Of a DNA stretch of 15,003 bases, positions 7,040-13,969 are shown piece by piece. The notes beneath the pieces are model-generated. The model did no database searches. It saw only the letters and a list, made by a program, of their open reading frames with translations, and was not told the origin of the DNA. Position 1 is the stretch's first letter. Every line of letters starts with the position of its first letter. This DNA is from an uncultured Collinsella sp. (lineage in GTDB: Bacteria > Actinomycetota > Coriobacteriia > Coriobacteriales > Coriobacteriaceae): positions 1 through 15,003 of the forward strand of contig URKU01000044.1 in NCBI GenBank assembly GCA_900548515.1. The letters run 5' to 3'. The position numbers and the translations under genes were made by a program.

Positions 7040-7879
7040 GGCGAGGGCGGCCATGATGGTGCGGGCGACGCCGTCGTGGTCGTTGTCGTATTCGGTGATG
7101 GCGTCGGCGGCCTCGCGGTCTTCGGGCTCGGCGTTGATCATGGCCATGCCATGGCCCGCTGCCTGCAGCATGGGGATGTCGTTGATGTTGTCGCCGAACG
7201 CCCAGGCGTCGGCGAGACGCTCGCCCAGATGCTCACACAGCCACGTGAGGGCCGTTCCCTTGGTGGCGCCCTCGCCCATGACCTCGATATTCATGGCGTA
7301 AGAACGCGTGACCTCAATGCCTCCGAGCGTGTCGAGCTCTGCTGCGATGGCGTCGCGATCGGCCGGGTCGTGCCAGTACATGGCGATGCGCTCGAGCGTC
7401 TCGACCTCGTCGATCTTGCTGTCGATATCCATGTCGATCGGTGTTCGTGTGCGCTTGAGCGAAGCCGCGATGTGGGGGTCGCCGCCGCAGAATTCGTCCA
7501 GGCGCGTGTAGAGTGAGCGGGGGAGGAAGCACTGCCCGTCCGCGAAGATATCGAAGGTCACATCGTGGCCGGCGGCAATGCTATGGATGCGATGGGCGAT
7601 GCCGCGATCGAGCGGGCGGCTCAAAATGCGCGTAGCACGTGAGGCATCGGTGGGCACGTCGTCGTCGAGCTGCCAGACGCTGGCACCGTTGGCGCAGACC
7701 GCGTAGTGTACGGCGGGGTGGGCGAGGACGGATTCAAAGACGCCCGACAGCGGGCGCCCCGTGCAGGGCACAAACTCAATACCGCGGCGCGCAAGCTCGT
7801 CGAGCATCGCCCAGGTGGCGTCGCTCATCTGCTTATCACTCGTCAGCAGCGTTCCATCCATATCGGAAAACACAATCAT
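7037..7879 (-). CDS. Cof-type HAD-IIB phosphatase (second, convergent copy)
   Basis: The protein is 280 residues with the same fold as its convergent neighbour but clearly diverged. Motif I is DMDGT at 6-10, motif II Thr40 in CTGRP, motif III Lys207 in GEGATKGTAL, and motif IV GDNIND at 229-234. It is expected to be a cytoplasmic phosphatase acting on small phosphorylated metabolites; the substrate is unknown. The start at 7879 has AAAGGG about 9 nt upstream. The stop TAG is the first codon-sized piece of a 29-nt repeat. Upstream on the same strand lies the terminator of citrate synthase, so it either has its own weak promoter or depends on read-through; no good promoter was identified. Confidence 0.9.
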   Translation of the reverse strand: MIVFSDMDGTLLTSDKQMSDATWAMLDELARRGIEFVPCTGRPLSGVFESVLAHPAVHYAVCANGASVWQLDDDVPTDASRATRILSRPLDRGIAHRIHSIAAGHDVTFDIFADGQCFLPRSLYTRLDEFCGGDPHIAASLKRTRTPIDMDIDSKIDEVETLERIAMYWHDPADRDAIAAELDTLGGIEVTRSYAMNIEVMGEGATKGTALTWLCEHLGERLADAWAFGDNINDIPMLQAAGHGMAMINAEPEDREAADAITEYDNDHDGVARTIMAALA

Positions 7880-7904
7880 TCGATGAAGCCCTTTCTACTG
7901 GCAT

Positions 7905-7943
7905 AAAAAGCGTGGCCGAGGGCGGTGATGCCCTGGCCACGCT
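7905..7943 (-). terminator. Strong intrinsic terminator of the ACT-citrate synthase operon
   Basis: On the minus strand AGCGTGGCC (7943-7935) pairs with GGCCACGCT (7917-7909). AGGGC and GCCCT (7934-7930 with 7923-7919) extend the stem around a 6-nt loop, with a single bulge at 7918. That gives 14 base pairs, followed directly by TTTTT. It lies 24 nt after the citrate synthase stop. Confidence 0.88.
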
Positions 7944-7966
7944 CGGGTTCTATAACGGTTCACGCC

Positions 7967-9385
7967 CTAGCGATCGGCGAGCGGCTTGTACTCCAACGGC
8001 TCGATAACCGGGCGATACGCGGGACGGATGATGCGGTGCGCGCAGAAGAGCTCTTCCATGCGGTGCGCCGACCAGCCGGCCATGCGGGCGACGGCGAACA
8101 GCGGCGTAAAGAGCGTCTCGGGCACGCCGAGCATCTTGTAGATAAAGCCCGTGTACAGGTCGATGTTGGCGCAGATGGGCTTGGTCATGCCGTGATCGCG
8201 CATCACTTGCGGGGCCAGGCGCTCGATGCGCTCGATGAGCGCGAACTCCTCGCCCAAGTCCTTCTTGGCGGCAAGCGTGCGCGCGTAACGGCGGCACACC
8301 TCGGCGCGCGGGTCGCTGAGCGTGTAGACGGCGTGGCCCATACCGTAGATGAGACCGGTGCCGTCGAAAGCCTGCTTGTCGAGGATCTTGCCCAGGTAGG
8401 CCGCGACCTCGTCCTCGTTTTCCCAGTTGGAAACATGCGCGCGGATGTCCTCGTGCATGGACACGACTTTGGCGTTGGCGCCGCCGTGGCGCGGACCCTT
8501 GAGTGAGCCGATAGCCGCGGCGTAGGCAGAATACGGGTCGGTGGCCGAAGAGGACAGCACGCGGCAGGCGAATGTGGAGTTGTTGCCGCCGCCGTGCTCT
8601 GCATGCAGCATGAGCATCACGTCGAGCAGCATGGCTTCGTCGCGGTTGAATGCCATGCCGCCGCGCAACACCTGCAGGATGGTCTCGGCGGTGGAAAGGC
8701 CGGGTGTGGGGTGCGGCACATGAACCTCGGAGCCGCGGCGCTTGGCGACCGAGGCCATATGCGCGAAAGCGGCGATGCGGGGGAGACGGGAGAGCATGGA
8801 AATGGCGACGTCGATTTCGTGCTCGGGCGTAATGACGTCGGGTTCGGCGTCGAAGGCGTAGAGCAGCAGCACGGCGCGCTGAAGCACATTCATGATGCTC
8901 GACGACACCGTGGTCATGGGGAACTCTTTGACGTACTCGTCGCTCAGATGCCTAAAAGCGCCCAGACGTTCACAAAAGCCGTCGAGCTCCTCTTTGTTGG
9001 GCAGCGAGCCCGTGATGAGCAGGTAGGCGACCTCTTCGTAGCCATAGCGATTCTCGGCCTGGGCGTTGTTGACCAGGTCCTCGATGTTGTAGCCGCGCAG
9101 CGTGAGCTTGCCCTGGTCGGGCACGACCTTGCCGTCGATCTTGTTGTAGCCGTGCACGTCCGAGATGCGGGTAAGACCCGCGACCACACCCGAGCCGTCG
9201 GCGTTGCGCAGGCCGCGCTTGACGTTGTGCTCGACGAACAGACCCTCGTCATACGGATCAGTCGGCAGGCCGTGGTAGAGGTTTTCGCTCTCAGGCGAAA
9301 TCTGGCGGCTTGCTTCGTAATCCAGAACCAGGCGGCTCAAGTGGTCATCGAAGCGGTAATAGATTTTCTTGGCGTCGTAGGCCAT
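7967..9385 (-). CDS. gltA: Citrate synthase
   Basis: This enzyme condenses acetyl-CoA and oxaloacetate to citrate, the entry step to the TCA cycle or, in fermentative bacteria, to 2-oxoglutarate and glutamate. It is 472 residues. The active-site segments are HAEHGGGN at 261-268, GPRHGGAN at 298-304, GMGHAVY at 348-354 (catalytic His351) and ANIDLYTG at 406-413 (catalytic Asp409); His264 is the likely third catalytic residue. At 472 residues it is longer than many bacterial enzymes (about 370-430), mostly through an N-terminal extension before residue 70. ATG 9385 is preceded by GAGAGGAG. It lies 77 nt after the ACT-domain gene with no terminator between them, so co-transcription is likely. 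2-Methylcitrate synthase is an alternative I cannot exclude, but no prp genes are nearby. Confidence 0.93.
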   Translation of the reverse strand: MAYDAKKIYYRFDDHLSRLVLDYEASRQISPESENLYHGLPTDPYDEGLFVEHNVKRGLRNADGSGVVAGLTRISDVHGYNKIDGKVVPDQGKLTLRGYNIEDLVNNAQAENRYGYEEVAYLLITGSLPNKEELDGFCERLGAFRHLSDEYVKEFPMTTVSSSIMNVLQRAVLLLYAFDAEPDVITPEHEIDVAISMLSRLPRIAAFAHMASVAKRRGSEVHVPHPTPGLSTAETILQVLRGGMAFNRDEAMLLDVMLMLHAEHGGGNNSTFACRVLSSSATDPYSAYAAAIGSLKGPRHGGANAKVVSMHEDIRAHVSNWENEDEVAAYLGKILDKQAFDGTGLIYGMGHAVYTLSDPRAEVCRRYARTLAAKKDLGEEFALIERIERLAPQVMRDHGMTKPICANIDLYTGFIYKMLGVPETLFTPLFAVARMAGWSAHRMEELFCAHRIIRPAYRPVIEPLEYKPLADR

Positions 9386-9462
9386 GCGCGCTCCTCTCCG
9401 GGCCGCATCGGGGTGACTTGCATGGGCATGCGCGCGTCAGGCTATCCCCAGCGGCTTGCTCG

Positions 9463-9750
9463 CTACAGGCGGTACATAAAGTTGAAGACGTCCTCGCGCT
9501 GGATGGACACGTTGACGCCCGAAAGCTCGCCGGCCTCGGCCAGCGCCTTCTGCAGCTCGGCGAAGTCGAGCTTGGACTCGGCGGTATCGGCCAGCATGGT
9601 CATGGTGAAGATGTCCTCGATAATGGACTGCGTAATGTCGCGGATGTCGACGTTGGCCTCGCCCAGAACACGGGTGACGCCGGCGACGATGCCGGGGCGG
9701 TTCTTGCCAAGGACGGTGATGACGATACGGGAGGACGAGATCTCGGCCAT
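9463..9750 (-). CDS. ACT domain protein (UPF0237 type)
   Basis: This 95-residue protein is a single ACT domain. RIVITVLGKNRPGIVAGVT (about 8-26) has the typical 'G.drpGIva.vt' loop that binds small ligands, often amino acids. LGEANVDIRDITQSIIEDIF follows, and it ends NFMYRL. UPF0237 proteins of this size are presumed regulatory and dimeric, and no enzymatic activity is expected. In many Gram-positive bacteria the partner gene is a UPF0210 (DUF711) protein; here the next gene is citrate synthase instead. The start at 9750 has AAAGGG about 7 nt upstream. It is probably the first gene of a two-gene operon. A role in sensing an amino acid that reports on the citrate-glutamate branch is only a guess from position. 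Confidence 0.85.
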   Translation of the reverse strand: MAEISSSRIVITVLGKNRPGIVAGVTRVLGEANVDIRDITQSIIEDIFTMTMLADTAESKLDFAELQKALAEAGELSGVNVSIQREDVFNFMYRL

Positions 9751-10103
9751 GGGAAACCCTTTCGCGTGGTTGCGGCGCGCGCGGGGCGCTCCGCTGCGGT
9801 ACAGTGTTCATCATTGTACCTGTCTGGCGCCAAAAGGGGTGTGCTTGCTGCGGCGTTACACGTCTGCAACATGAGCGTAAGGGGGAAGGCCGTACGGGGA
9901 AGAGCCGTCTGGCGCGTGTCCGGCTCGTGTTGGGTTGATTTCCGATCTCAGCCGAACACATTGAGCGGACAGGCCGTTCCCGCAGTCAGCCGAACGCCTC
10001 CGACGGCTGATTCCGAACTGGAAGCGGAGGGCATCCCCGCCCTTCGGTAGGGGCGCCGTGACCTCAGTTGGGATGGGCCCGGCACTGCCGCGTACTCGGT
10101 GAG
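9751..10103. other. 353-bp gene-free stretch between the ACT operon and the recombinase remnant
   Basis: No gene or tRNA is supported. The right part holds small repeats. TCAGCCGAAC occurs at 9948-9957 and 9986-9995. The second copy opens a 7-bp hairpin (TCAGCCG 9986-9992 with CGGCTGA 10004-10010). The 12-mer AGCCGAACGCCT at 9988-9999 recurs at 10172-10183 inside the recombinase remnant. A GC-rich imperfect hairpin without a T-tract lies near 10030-10056. This may be eroded end sequence of an integrated element, but no attachment core could be shown. Confidence 0.45.
9798..9820 (-). promoter_or_regulatory. Dyad overlapping a -10 element upstream of the ACT-citrate synthase operon
   Basis: GGTACAGTG (9798-9806) and CATTGTACC (9812-9820) form a 9-bp inverted repeat with one mismatch and a TTCAT centre. 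The minus-strand TACAAT (9818-9813) lies inside it and is a good -10 for the ACT gene 48-63 nt downstream. No acceptable -35 was found 15-18 nt further up, so the promoter may need an activator, or the -10 may be fortuitous. Confidence 0.35.
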
Positions 10104-10829
10104 CTAGAGCCAACTGTTCGTCTTCACGTCGCGTATGGCGATATTTCGGTCGTCCGGCTCGGTGATGCCGTAGCCGAACGCCTGGAGCGTCTCGATGGAC
10201 TCCTGGATCCTCTGTTGGAACATGGGACCCGGATCGACCCTCGGCCCGAGGTGCCCGCGCCAAAGGCACGGCGTGGCGCGCAGCATGTTATGGATTTTGG
10301 AGATGGGCTCGATGTCGGCGTAGACGTTGAGCGTCGCCATGGCGTCCTTGTGGCCGAGGATCGATTGGAGCGCCTTGTTATCGCCGCCTTGGCGGATCCA
10401 CTGCGTTGCGAACGTGTGGCGAAGGCCGTGGAACGTGATCAGCTCGTCGTTGGTGCCCATGAGGCCGTTGGTCTCCGAGAACGTCTTGAACGCCCTGCGG
10501 ATATAGCTTGTCGTCGCGAAGGTCGCGCCCGGCTCCGACAGGATGTAGCAGTCCCCGATCTCGACCGCCCCGGTAAGGCCGCGCAAGCGCAGCTTTCCGC
10601 AGTCGATCTCGTGGGTCTCCTTCAGGAAGGGGAGTAGGCCGACCGGGTCGATGGGGATACCCCTGGCGTCATGGGTCTTGGTGTCCTTGATGAACGAACC
10701 CATTCCCTTCGCGTACGCCACCGAGTGTCTGATCGAGATCAGGCCCGTCTCGAAATCCACATCGCACCACCGAAGGCCGCAGACCTCACCGATTCGCATC
10801 CCCGTGTGCAGGGCGAGTACGACCGCCCT
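10104..10829 (-). pseudogene. Tyrosine recombinase/integrase remnant, C-terminal catalytic half only
   Basis: The reading frame picks up the catalytic domain at RAVVLALHTG and continues MRIGEVCGLRW. Numbered from the ATG at 10799, the full catalytic set is visible: Arg2, Lys41 (DTKTHDARG), His124 and Arg127 (HGLRHTF), His150 (ILGHKDAMATLNVY) and Tyr160. The N-terminal arm-binding and core-binding domains, usually 150 or more residues, are absent, so it should not work as an integrase. It has no ribosome site or good start codon of its own. About 70 residues follow the tyrosine, longer than usual. The frame is continuous with the upstream Xre gene and separated from it only by that gene's TAG stop (10830-10832). 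It marks this region as the remains of an integrated element. Confidence 0.8.
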
Positions 10830-11081
10830 CTAATCCTCGGCGGACCAATCGAGTCCGAACTCCTTTCGGGCATCCTCTTCGCTCATGACTTCGAGAAGGT
10901 CTCCGGGTTGGCAACGAAGGGCGAGGCATAGCTGCTCGAGTGTGTTGAAGCGAATGCCGCGAATATGCCCTTTTTTAATACGGGACAGGTTCACGGGCGT
11001 GGTTCCAATCCTTTCGGCAAGTTCGTTCGAGGAAATCTTTCGCTCGGCCATGATCTTGTCGAGGCGAACAATTACGGGCAT
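10830..11081 (-). CDS. Xre-family (Cro/CI type, YozG-like) transcriptional regulator
   Basis: This 83-residue DNA-binding protein carries an HTH at about residues 17-55: AERKISSNELAERIGTTPVN followed by LSRIKKGHIRGIRFNTLEQL. It then reads CLALRCQPGDLLEV, the hallmark of small YozG-type regulators. A charged tail of about 18 residues (MSEEDARKEFGLDWSAED) follows. The start has AAGGAA 5 nt upstream, overlapping the TAA stop of the DUF2975 gene, with only 9 nt between the genes, so the two are surely co-transcribed. In other bacteria such regulators pair with DUF2975 membrane proteins. Its likely targets are its own promoter and the divergent ABC operon; this is inferred from position and from palindromes there. 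Confidence 0.9.
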   Translation of the reverse strand: MPVIVRLDKIMAERKISSNELAERIGTTPVNLSRIKKGHIRGIRFNTLEQLCLALRCQPGDLLEVMSEEDARKEFGLDWSAED

Positions 11082-11090
11082 GGCGTTTCC

Positions 11091-11603
11091 TTACGCAATC
11101 TCGTCGGAGTCGAGGTACAGCTCTCGGGCGTACAAGAAGAGCTGGGAAAGCATGAACAGGACGATGCCGAGAACCAGAGAGGTCCAATCGAATGATGAAG
11201 CGATCTCTTGGGCGCCGACGGCCCCCTCGCCGCCAAACATCGAAACGGAGGTTTTGAGTGAGCCGGCGTAGAGGCTGGTGGCAGCTTGAACAACGAAGAG
11301 AATGCCGAGCACCTTCAAGCATGTCGCAGACCCTTTCTTGAAGGGGTCTCCGCTCTTGATCGTCCACACGAGAACGGCGCTGAGGATGGTCGTAGCGATA
11401 CCGATGACGGCAGGGACCAATGTCGAGATCGCAAGGGCTGGATACGCGGGGGAGTCTGCAATTACAGGGTTGTCGAGCACTTCGATTGCTGGCTTTAAGG
11501 AGAACGCCACTTGTGCGATGGCGGTGGCGCAAAGGGTCGCAGAGGCTATCGCACATGCGATGCGGAAGGAATGAAGCCGGGGAGTGCGATTGTCGGAACT
11601 CAT
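11091..11603 (-). CDS. DUF2975 membrane protein
   Basis: This 170-residue integral membrane protein has four predicted helices at about 14-34, 59-81, 95-114 and 141-159. KSGDPFKKGSATCLKVLGI after the second helix and LFLYARELYLDSDEIA at the end match the pattern of DUF2975 proteins, which typically sit directly before a YozG-like HTH gene, as here. Function is not established. A membrane partner that controls or senses for the Xre regulator is a reasonable but unproven idea. The start at 11603 is supported by GGAGG 5 nt upstream. The gene is divergent from the ABC transporter operon, with 144 bp to the permease ATG. Confidence 0.85.
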   Translation of the reverse strand: MSSDNRTPRLHSFRIACAIASATLCATAIAQVAFSLKPAIEVLDNPVIADSPAYPALAISTLVPAVIGIATTILSAVLVWTIKSGDPFKKGSATCLKVLGILFVVQAATSLYAGSLKTSVSMFGGEGAVGAQEIASSFDWTSLVLGIVLFMLSQLFLYARELYLDSDEIA

Positions 11604-11747
11604 AATAACCTCCGAAGAATTTAAAAAACTCAGGTTACTTTTTAACAGTTTATGTTAAATTGACTTTGCCGGCAAGTAATCACAGCATGCTGCAACCGTA
11701 ACCCCGCGCATCGGGCTGAATCGTGTTGAAACGAGCTGGTGATACGT
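11604..11747. promoter_or_regulatory. Divergent promoter region with three palindromes
   Basis: On the minus strand TTGCCG (11675-11670) and TAAACT (11652-11647), 17 nt apart, form a plausible promoter for DUF2975-Xre. TTTAACA (11641-11647) and TGTTAAA (11653-11659) make a 7-bp dyad centred on that -10, and TTGCCGGCAA (11666-11675) is a perfect palindrome over the -35. On the plus strand TTGACT (11660-11665) is a good -35 for the ABC operon, but the region about 17 nt on is poor as a -10 and is occupied by a third palindrome, CAGCATGCTG (11683-11692). The layout suits joint repression of both sides by the Xre protein; binding is inferred. Confidence 0.5.
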
Positions 11748-13964
11748 ATGTTCAAAATCTCGAAGGTGATCTTTAGGTCGCTCCTCTCCTCTAGGTCGCT
11801 CCGTGTTGCCGTTGCTGCGTTGATGGTTCTTTGTGCTTTGCCAGTCTTCAGGAGTGCGGCTGGCATCGACGGACGGGTTGAATACCTCGAGTCGGGAATA
11901 ACCCGCGTTGAGCAGGAATTGTCAGCATCCTATGCGGACGCGCTTGTGAATGCGGGAGAGGAGGGCGTCTATACCTCTTCATCAAGCATGCCTGCACTTC
12001 TGTACCCTCTTGACACGGGGCGACTTATCTTGGCGCCGCTCTCTCCTCTGCTTCCGTTTCTGCAGATATCGGACGGAGGGTACTCCTTTTATGACGGATC
12101 GAAGGAATACTTGCTATGGGTCGCAACGGCCGTTGCCGTCTCGTTCCTTGCCGCGCGCCTTAACAAACGTGGAAAGCTCATCATCCAGGCACCGATGGGT
12201 GAGCCGGGTAGGCTTGTTGCATCGAGCGTATGGGCGAGTGCTTTTGCAATGCTTGCCGTCTTCGCCATCAATCTTCCAGGGATAATCGCCGCGCTCGTGA
12301 AGAATGGCCCGGGCTCGCCGTTCTATCCGATAGGCTACATTCAATTTGCGACTCCGGTTATCAAACCGGCTTGGCTGGTGTTCGCGCAGACGACCATCTT
12401 GCAATTCTTGATGGCGGCGTTCATTTCGCTCGTCGTTCACCTTGCCGTGAAGATTGCCAATAGCCCTGCGCTTGGAATCGTGTTCGTATGTGCCCTGATG
12501 GGGGTGACGATGGTTCCCGGGTATTACGGAAGATCCATGGCTTTACGTGAATTCGCCCTGTTAAATCCCCTTACGTATGCAAACACCGAGTTGACCGTAG
12601 GCGCCTATAGCCCGTACCCAACAACACAGTTAGTGAATCTGCCCGGACTTTGCTTCGAGCGTGGGGCAATTACCCTCGTATGCGCCATCGCGATCGAGGT
12701 GCTGGCAATCTTCTTGCTCTGCGTTGCTGGAAAGAGCGGCTGCGCGCGTCCGATGTTCCCGACTGGTCTTGACAGGGGTGCCTTCATCGCCTCGCAAACG
12801 ACAACTCGTTCGGGCCCTTATACCGCCGCCGTTGCATACGTAAGAGCGATGGGAAAGCTGCTCCTGCATTCTCCCGTCCTCGCCGTATGCGCGGTTGCAA
12901 TGTCGACGGCGATGCTGGTCCCGGCTCTGGTTGAGATGTTTCCCGACACCGATGGCGTTTCCGCTGGTCGGTATAGGGATGGCGAGCTTCGTTCAATAGA
13001 TCGGTATCTAGAGCGCGACGCTGCGAATATGGACGCCGAGGGCAAAACGGCCCTGGAAAACATGCGAGATGCTCTTTCGGGTTTCGTGTATGCACCTACG
13101 CCTGCGGAGGGGTTTCGAAGCCTTGCGACATACGAGCGCGCTCGAGGCGAGCTGAGCGCGGCAGATGCGACCCTCCTGCAATCGATTGGAATCGAGCCAG
13201 AGACTCCTTCTCGTGCGGAGGCGCGCGCCCTTCTGCTCGAGTCGATCGCAAGCTTGCCGGACCCCAAGGTTTACGAATTGAGTACGAAGATGCCCCCGTT
13301 AATCCTTCTTTCGTATCTCCAGGCAGCGCTTCCTTCCTTGTTTTGGCTGTTGCCCGTGGTTGTCACATCGCTTGCGTGCACCTACCTGCGGTGCCGTTCC
13401 CTTCTGGTTTTCCAAGTCCCCGCAACAGCGCATGTGCGTTTTCTGACGGCTGTTGCGCTGTCTCTCCTGCTTGGCCTGGCGCTGCTTTTGGTGTCGATGG
13501 TTCCCGCTGCGGTTGTGTCCTTGATTAAGAACGGTGCGGGTGGATCGGAGTATCCCGTCGCTCTCATTCGGGCGGGAGCTTCGACAACGTCCATGGTGGG
13601 GGAGGCGGTGTTGTGCAGTATTCCGTTGCTGGTCATGGCATACGGCGTGATTTCCGTCGTCGCTGCGTTGACAGCAGCGATTAGCCGCAACCCCGTTGTC
13701 ACCGGGGTGGTTTGCGCGGTTCTCCTGGTGTTGGGTTCGTTGAGCGCTCATGTTGAAAGCGCGGGCATGGGCGTCGCGCTGCTGGCTCCATTCGCCTCGT
13801 TTGATCCCGCTTCCCAGGTGGGGACGATTGGGTTCCTTGGGCGAGGGACGAACGCGATGCCTTTTGGAGAGGTCGTCGGCGCATCGGGCGCTCTGCTGGT
13901 GGTTTTGGGCGCCGTATCTCCGTTGATGGTGCGCCTGAGTGTTCCAAAGATCGAAAGGGGATGA
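11748..13964 (+). CDS. Double-length ABC-2 type permease with two homologous halves
   Basis: This 738-residue membrane protein has about 12 helices in two sets of six: roughly 17-35, 119-136, 158-182, 211-233, 240-258, 306-327, then 374-395, 527-547, 563-590, 617-642, 648-666 and 710-728. In each half the first helix is followed by a long hydrophilic stretch (about 36-118 and 396-525), probably extracytoplasmic. The halves are related: IIAALVKNGPGSPFYPIGYI (179-198) matches VVSLIKNGAGGSEYPVALI (589-607), and the preceding 60 residues align too. It is most likely the membrane part of an exporter with the ATPase that overlaps its stop. ATG 11748 is preferred, with GGTGAT 4 nt upstream; GTG 11739 in frame is possible. 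AGG arginine codons are frequent, unlike in tyrS. The substrate is unknown. Confidence 0.78.
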   Translation: MFKISKVIFRSLLSSRSLRVAVAALMVLCALPVFRSAAGIDGRVEYLESGITRVEQELSASYADALVNAGEEGVYTSSSSMPALLYPLDTGRLILAPLSPLLPFLQISDGGYSFYDGSKEYLLWVATAVAVSFLAARLNKRGKLIIQAPMGEPGRLVASSVWASAFAMLAVFAINLPGIIAALVKNGPGSPFYPIGYIQFATPVIKPAWLVFAQTTILQFLMAAFISLVVHLAVKIANSPALGIVFVCALMGVTMVPGYYGRSMALREFALLNPLTYANTELTVGAYSPYPTTQLVNLPGLCFERGAITLVCAIAIEVLAIFLLCVAGKSGCARPMFPTGLDRGAFIASQTTTRSGPYTAAVAYVRAMGKLLLHSPVLAVCAVAMSTAMLVPALVEMFPDTDGVSAGRYRDGELRSIDRYLERDAANMDAEGKTALENMRDALSGFVYAPTPAEGFRSLATYERARGELSAADATLLQSIGIEPETPSRAEARALLLESIASLPDPKVYELSTKMPPLILLSYLQAALPSLFWLLPVVVTSLACTYLRCRSLLVFQVPATAHVRFLTAVALSLLLGLALLLVSMVPAAVVSLIKNGAGGSEYPVALIRAGASTTSMVGEAVLCSIPLLVMAYGVISVVAALTAAISRNPVVTGVVCAVLLVLGSLSAHVESAGMGVALLAPFASFDPASQVGTIGFLGRGTNAMPFGEVVGASGALLVVLGAVSPLMVRLSVPKIERG

Positions 13965-13969
13965 TCTCG

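Noticed and set aside
3888..7040. CRISPR array, because of repeated 29-nt units
   Set aside because: The units are in both orientations and far apart, with genes between them and no regular spacers or cas genes.
8594..9874. 426-codon plus-strand frame opposite citrate synthase and the ACT gene
   Set aside because: It spans two real genes and their gap, and has no recognisable domain or ribosome site.
9751..10103. tRNA gene as integration site next to the recombinase remnant
   Set aside because: No T-loop GGTTCRA motif or acceptor stem was found in this stretch.
10104..10799. Intact integrase starting at the ATG at 10799
   Set aside because: The catalytic domain homology begins upstream of that ATG, the N-terminal domains are missing and no ribosome site precedes it.
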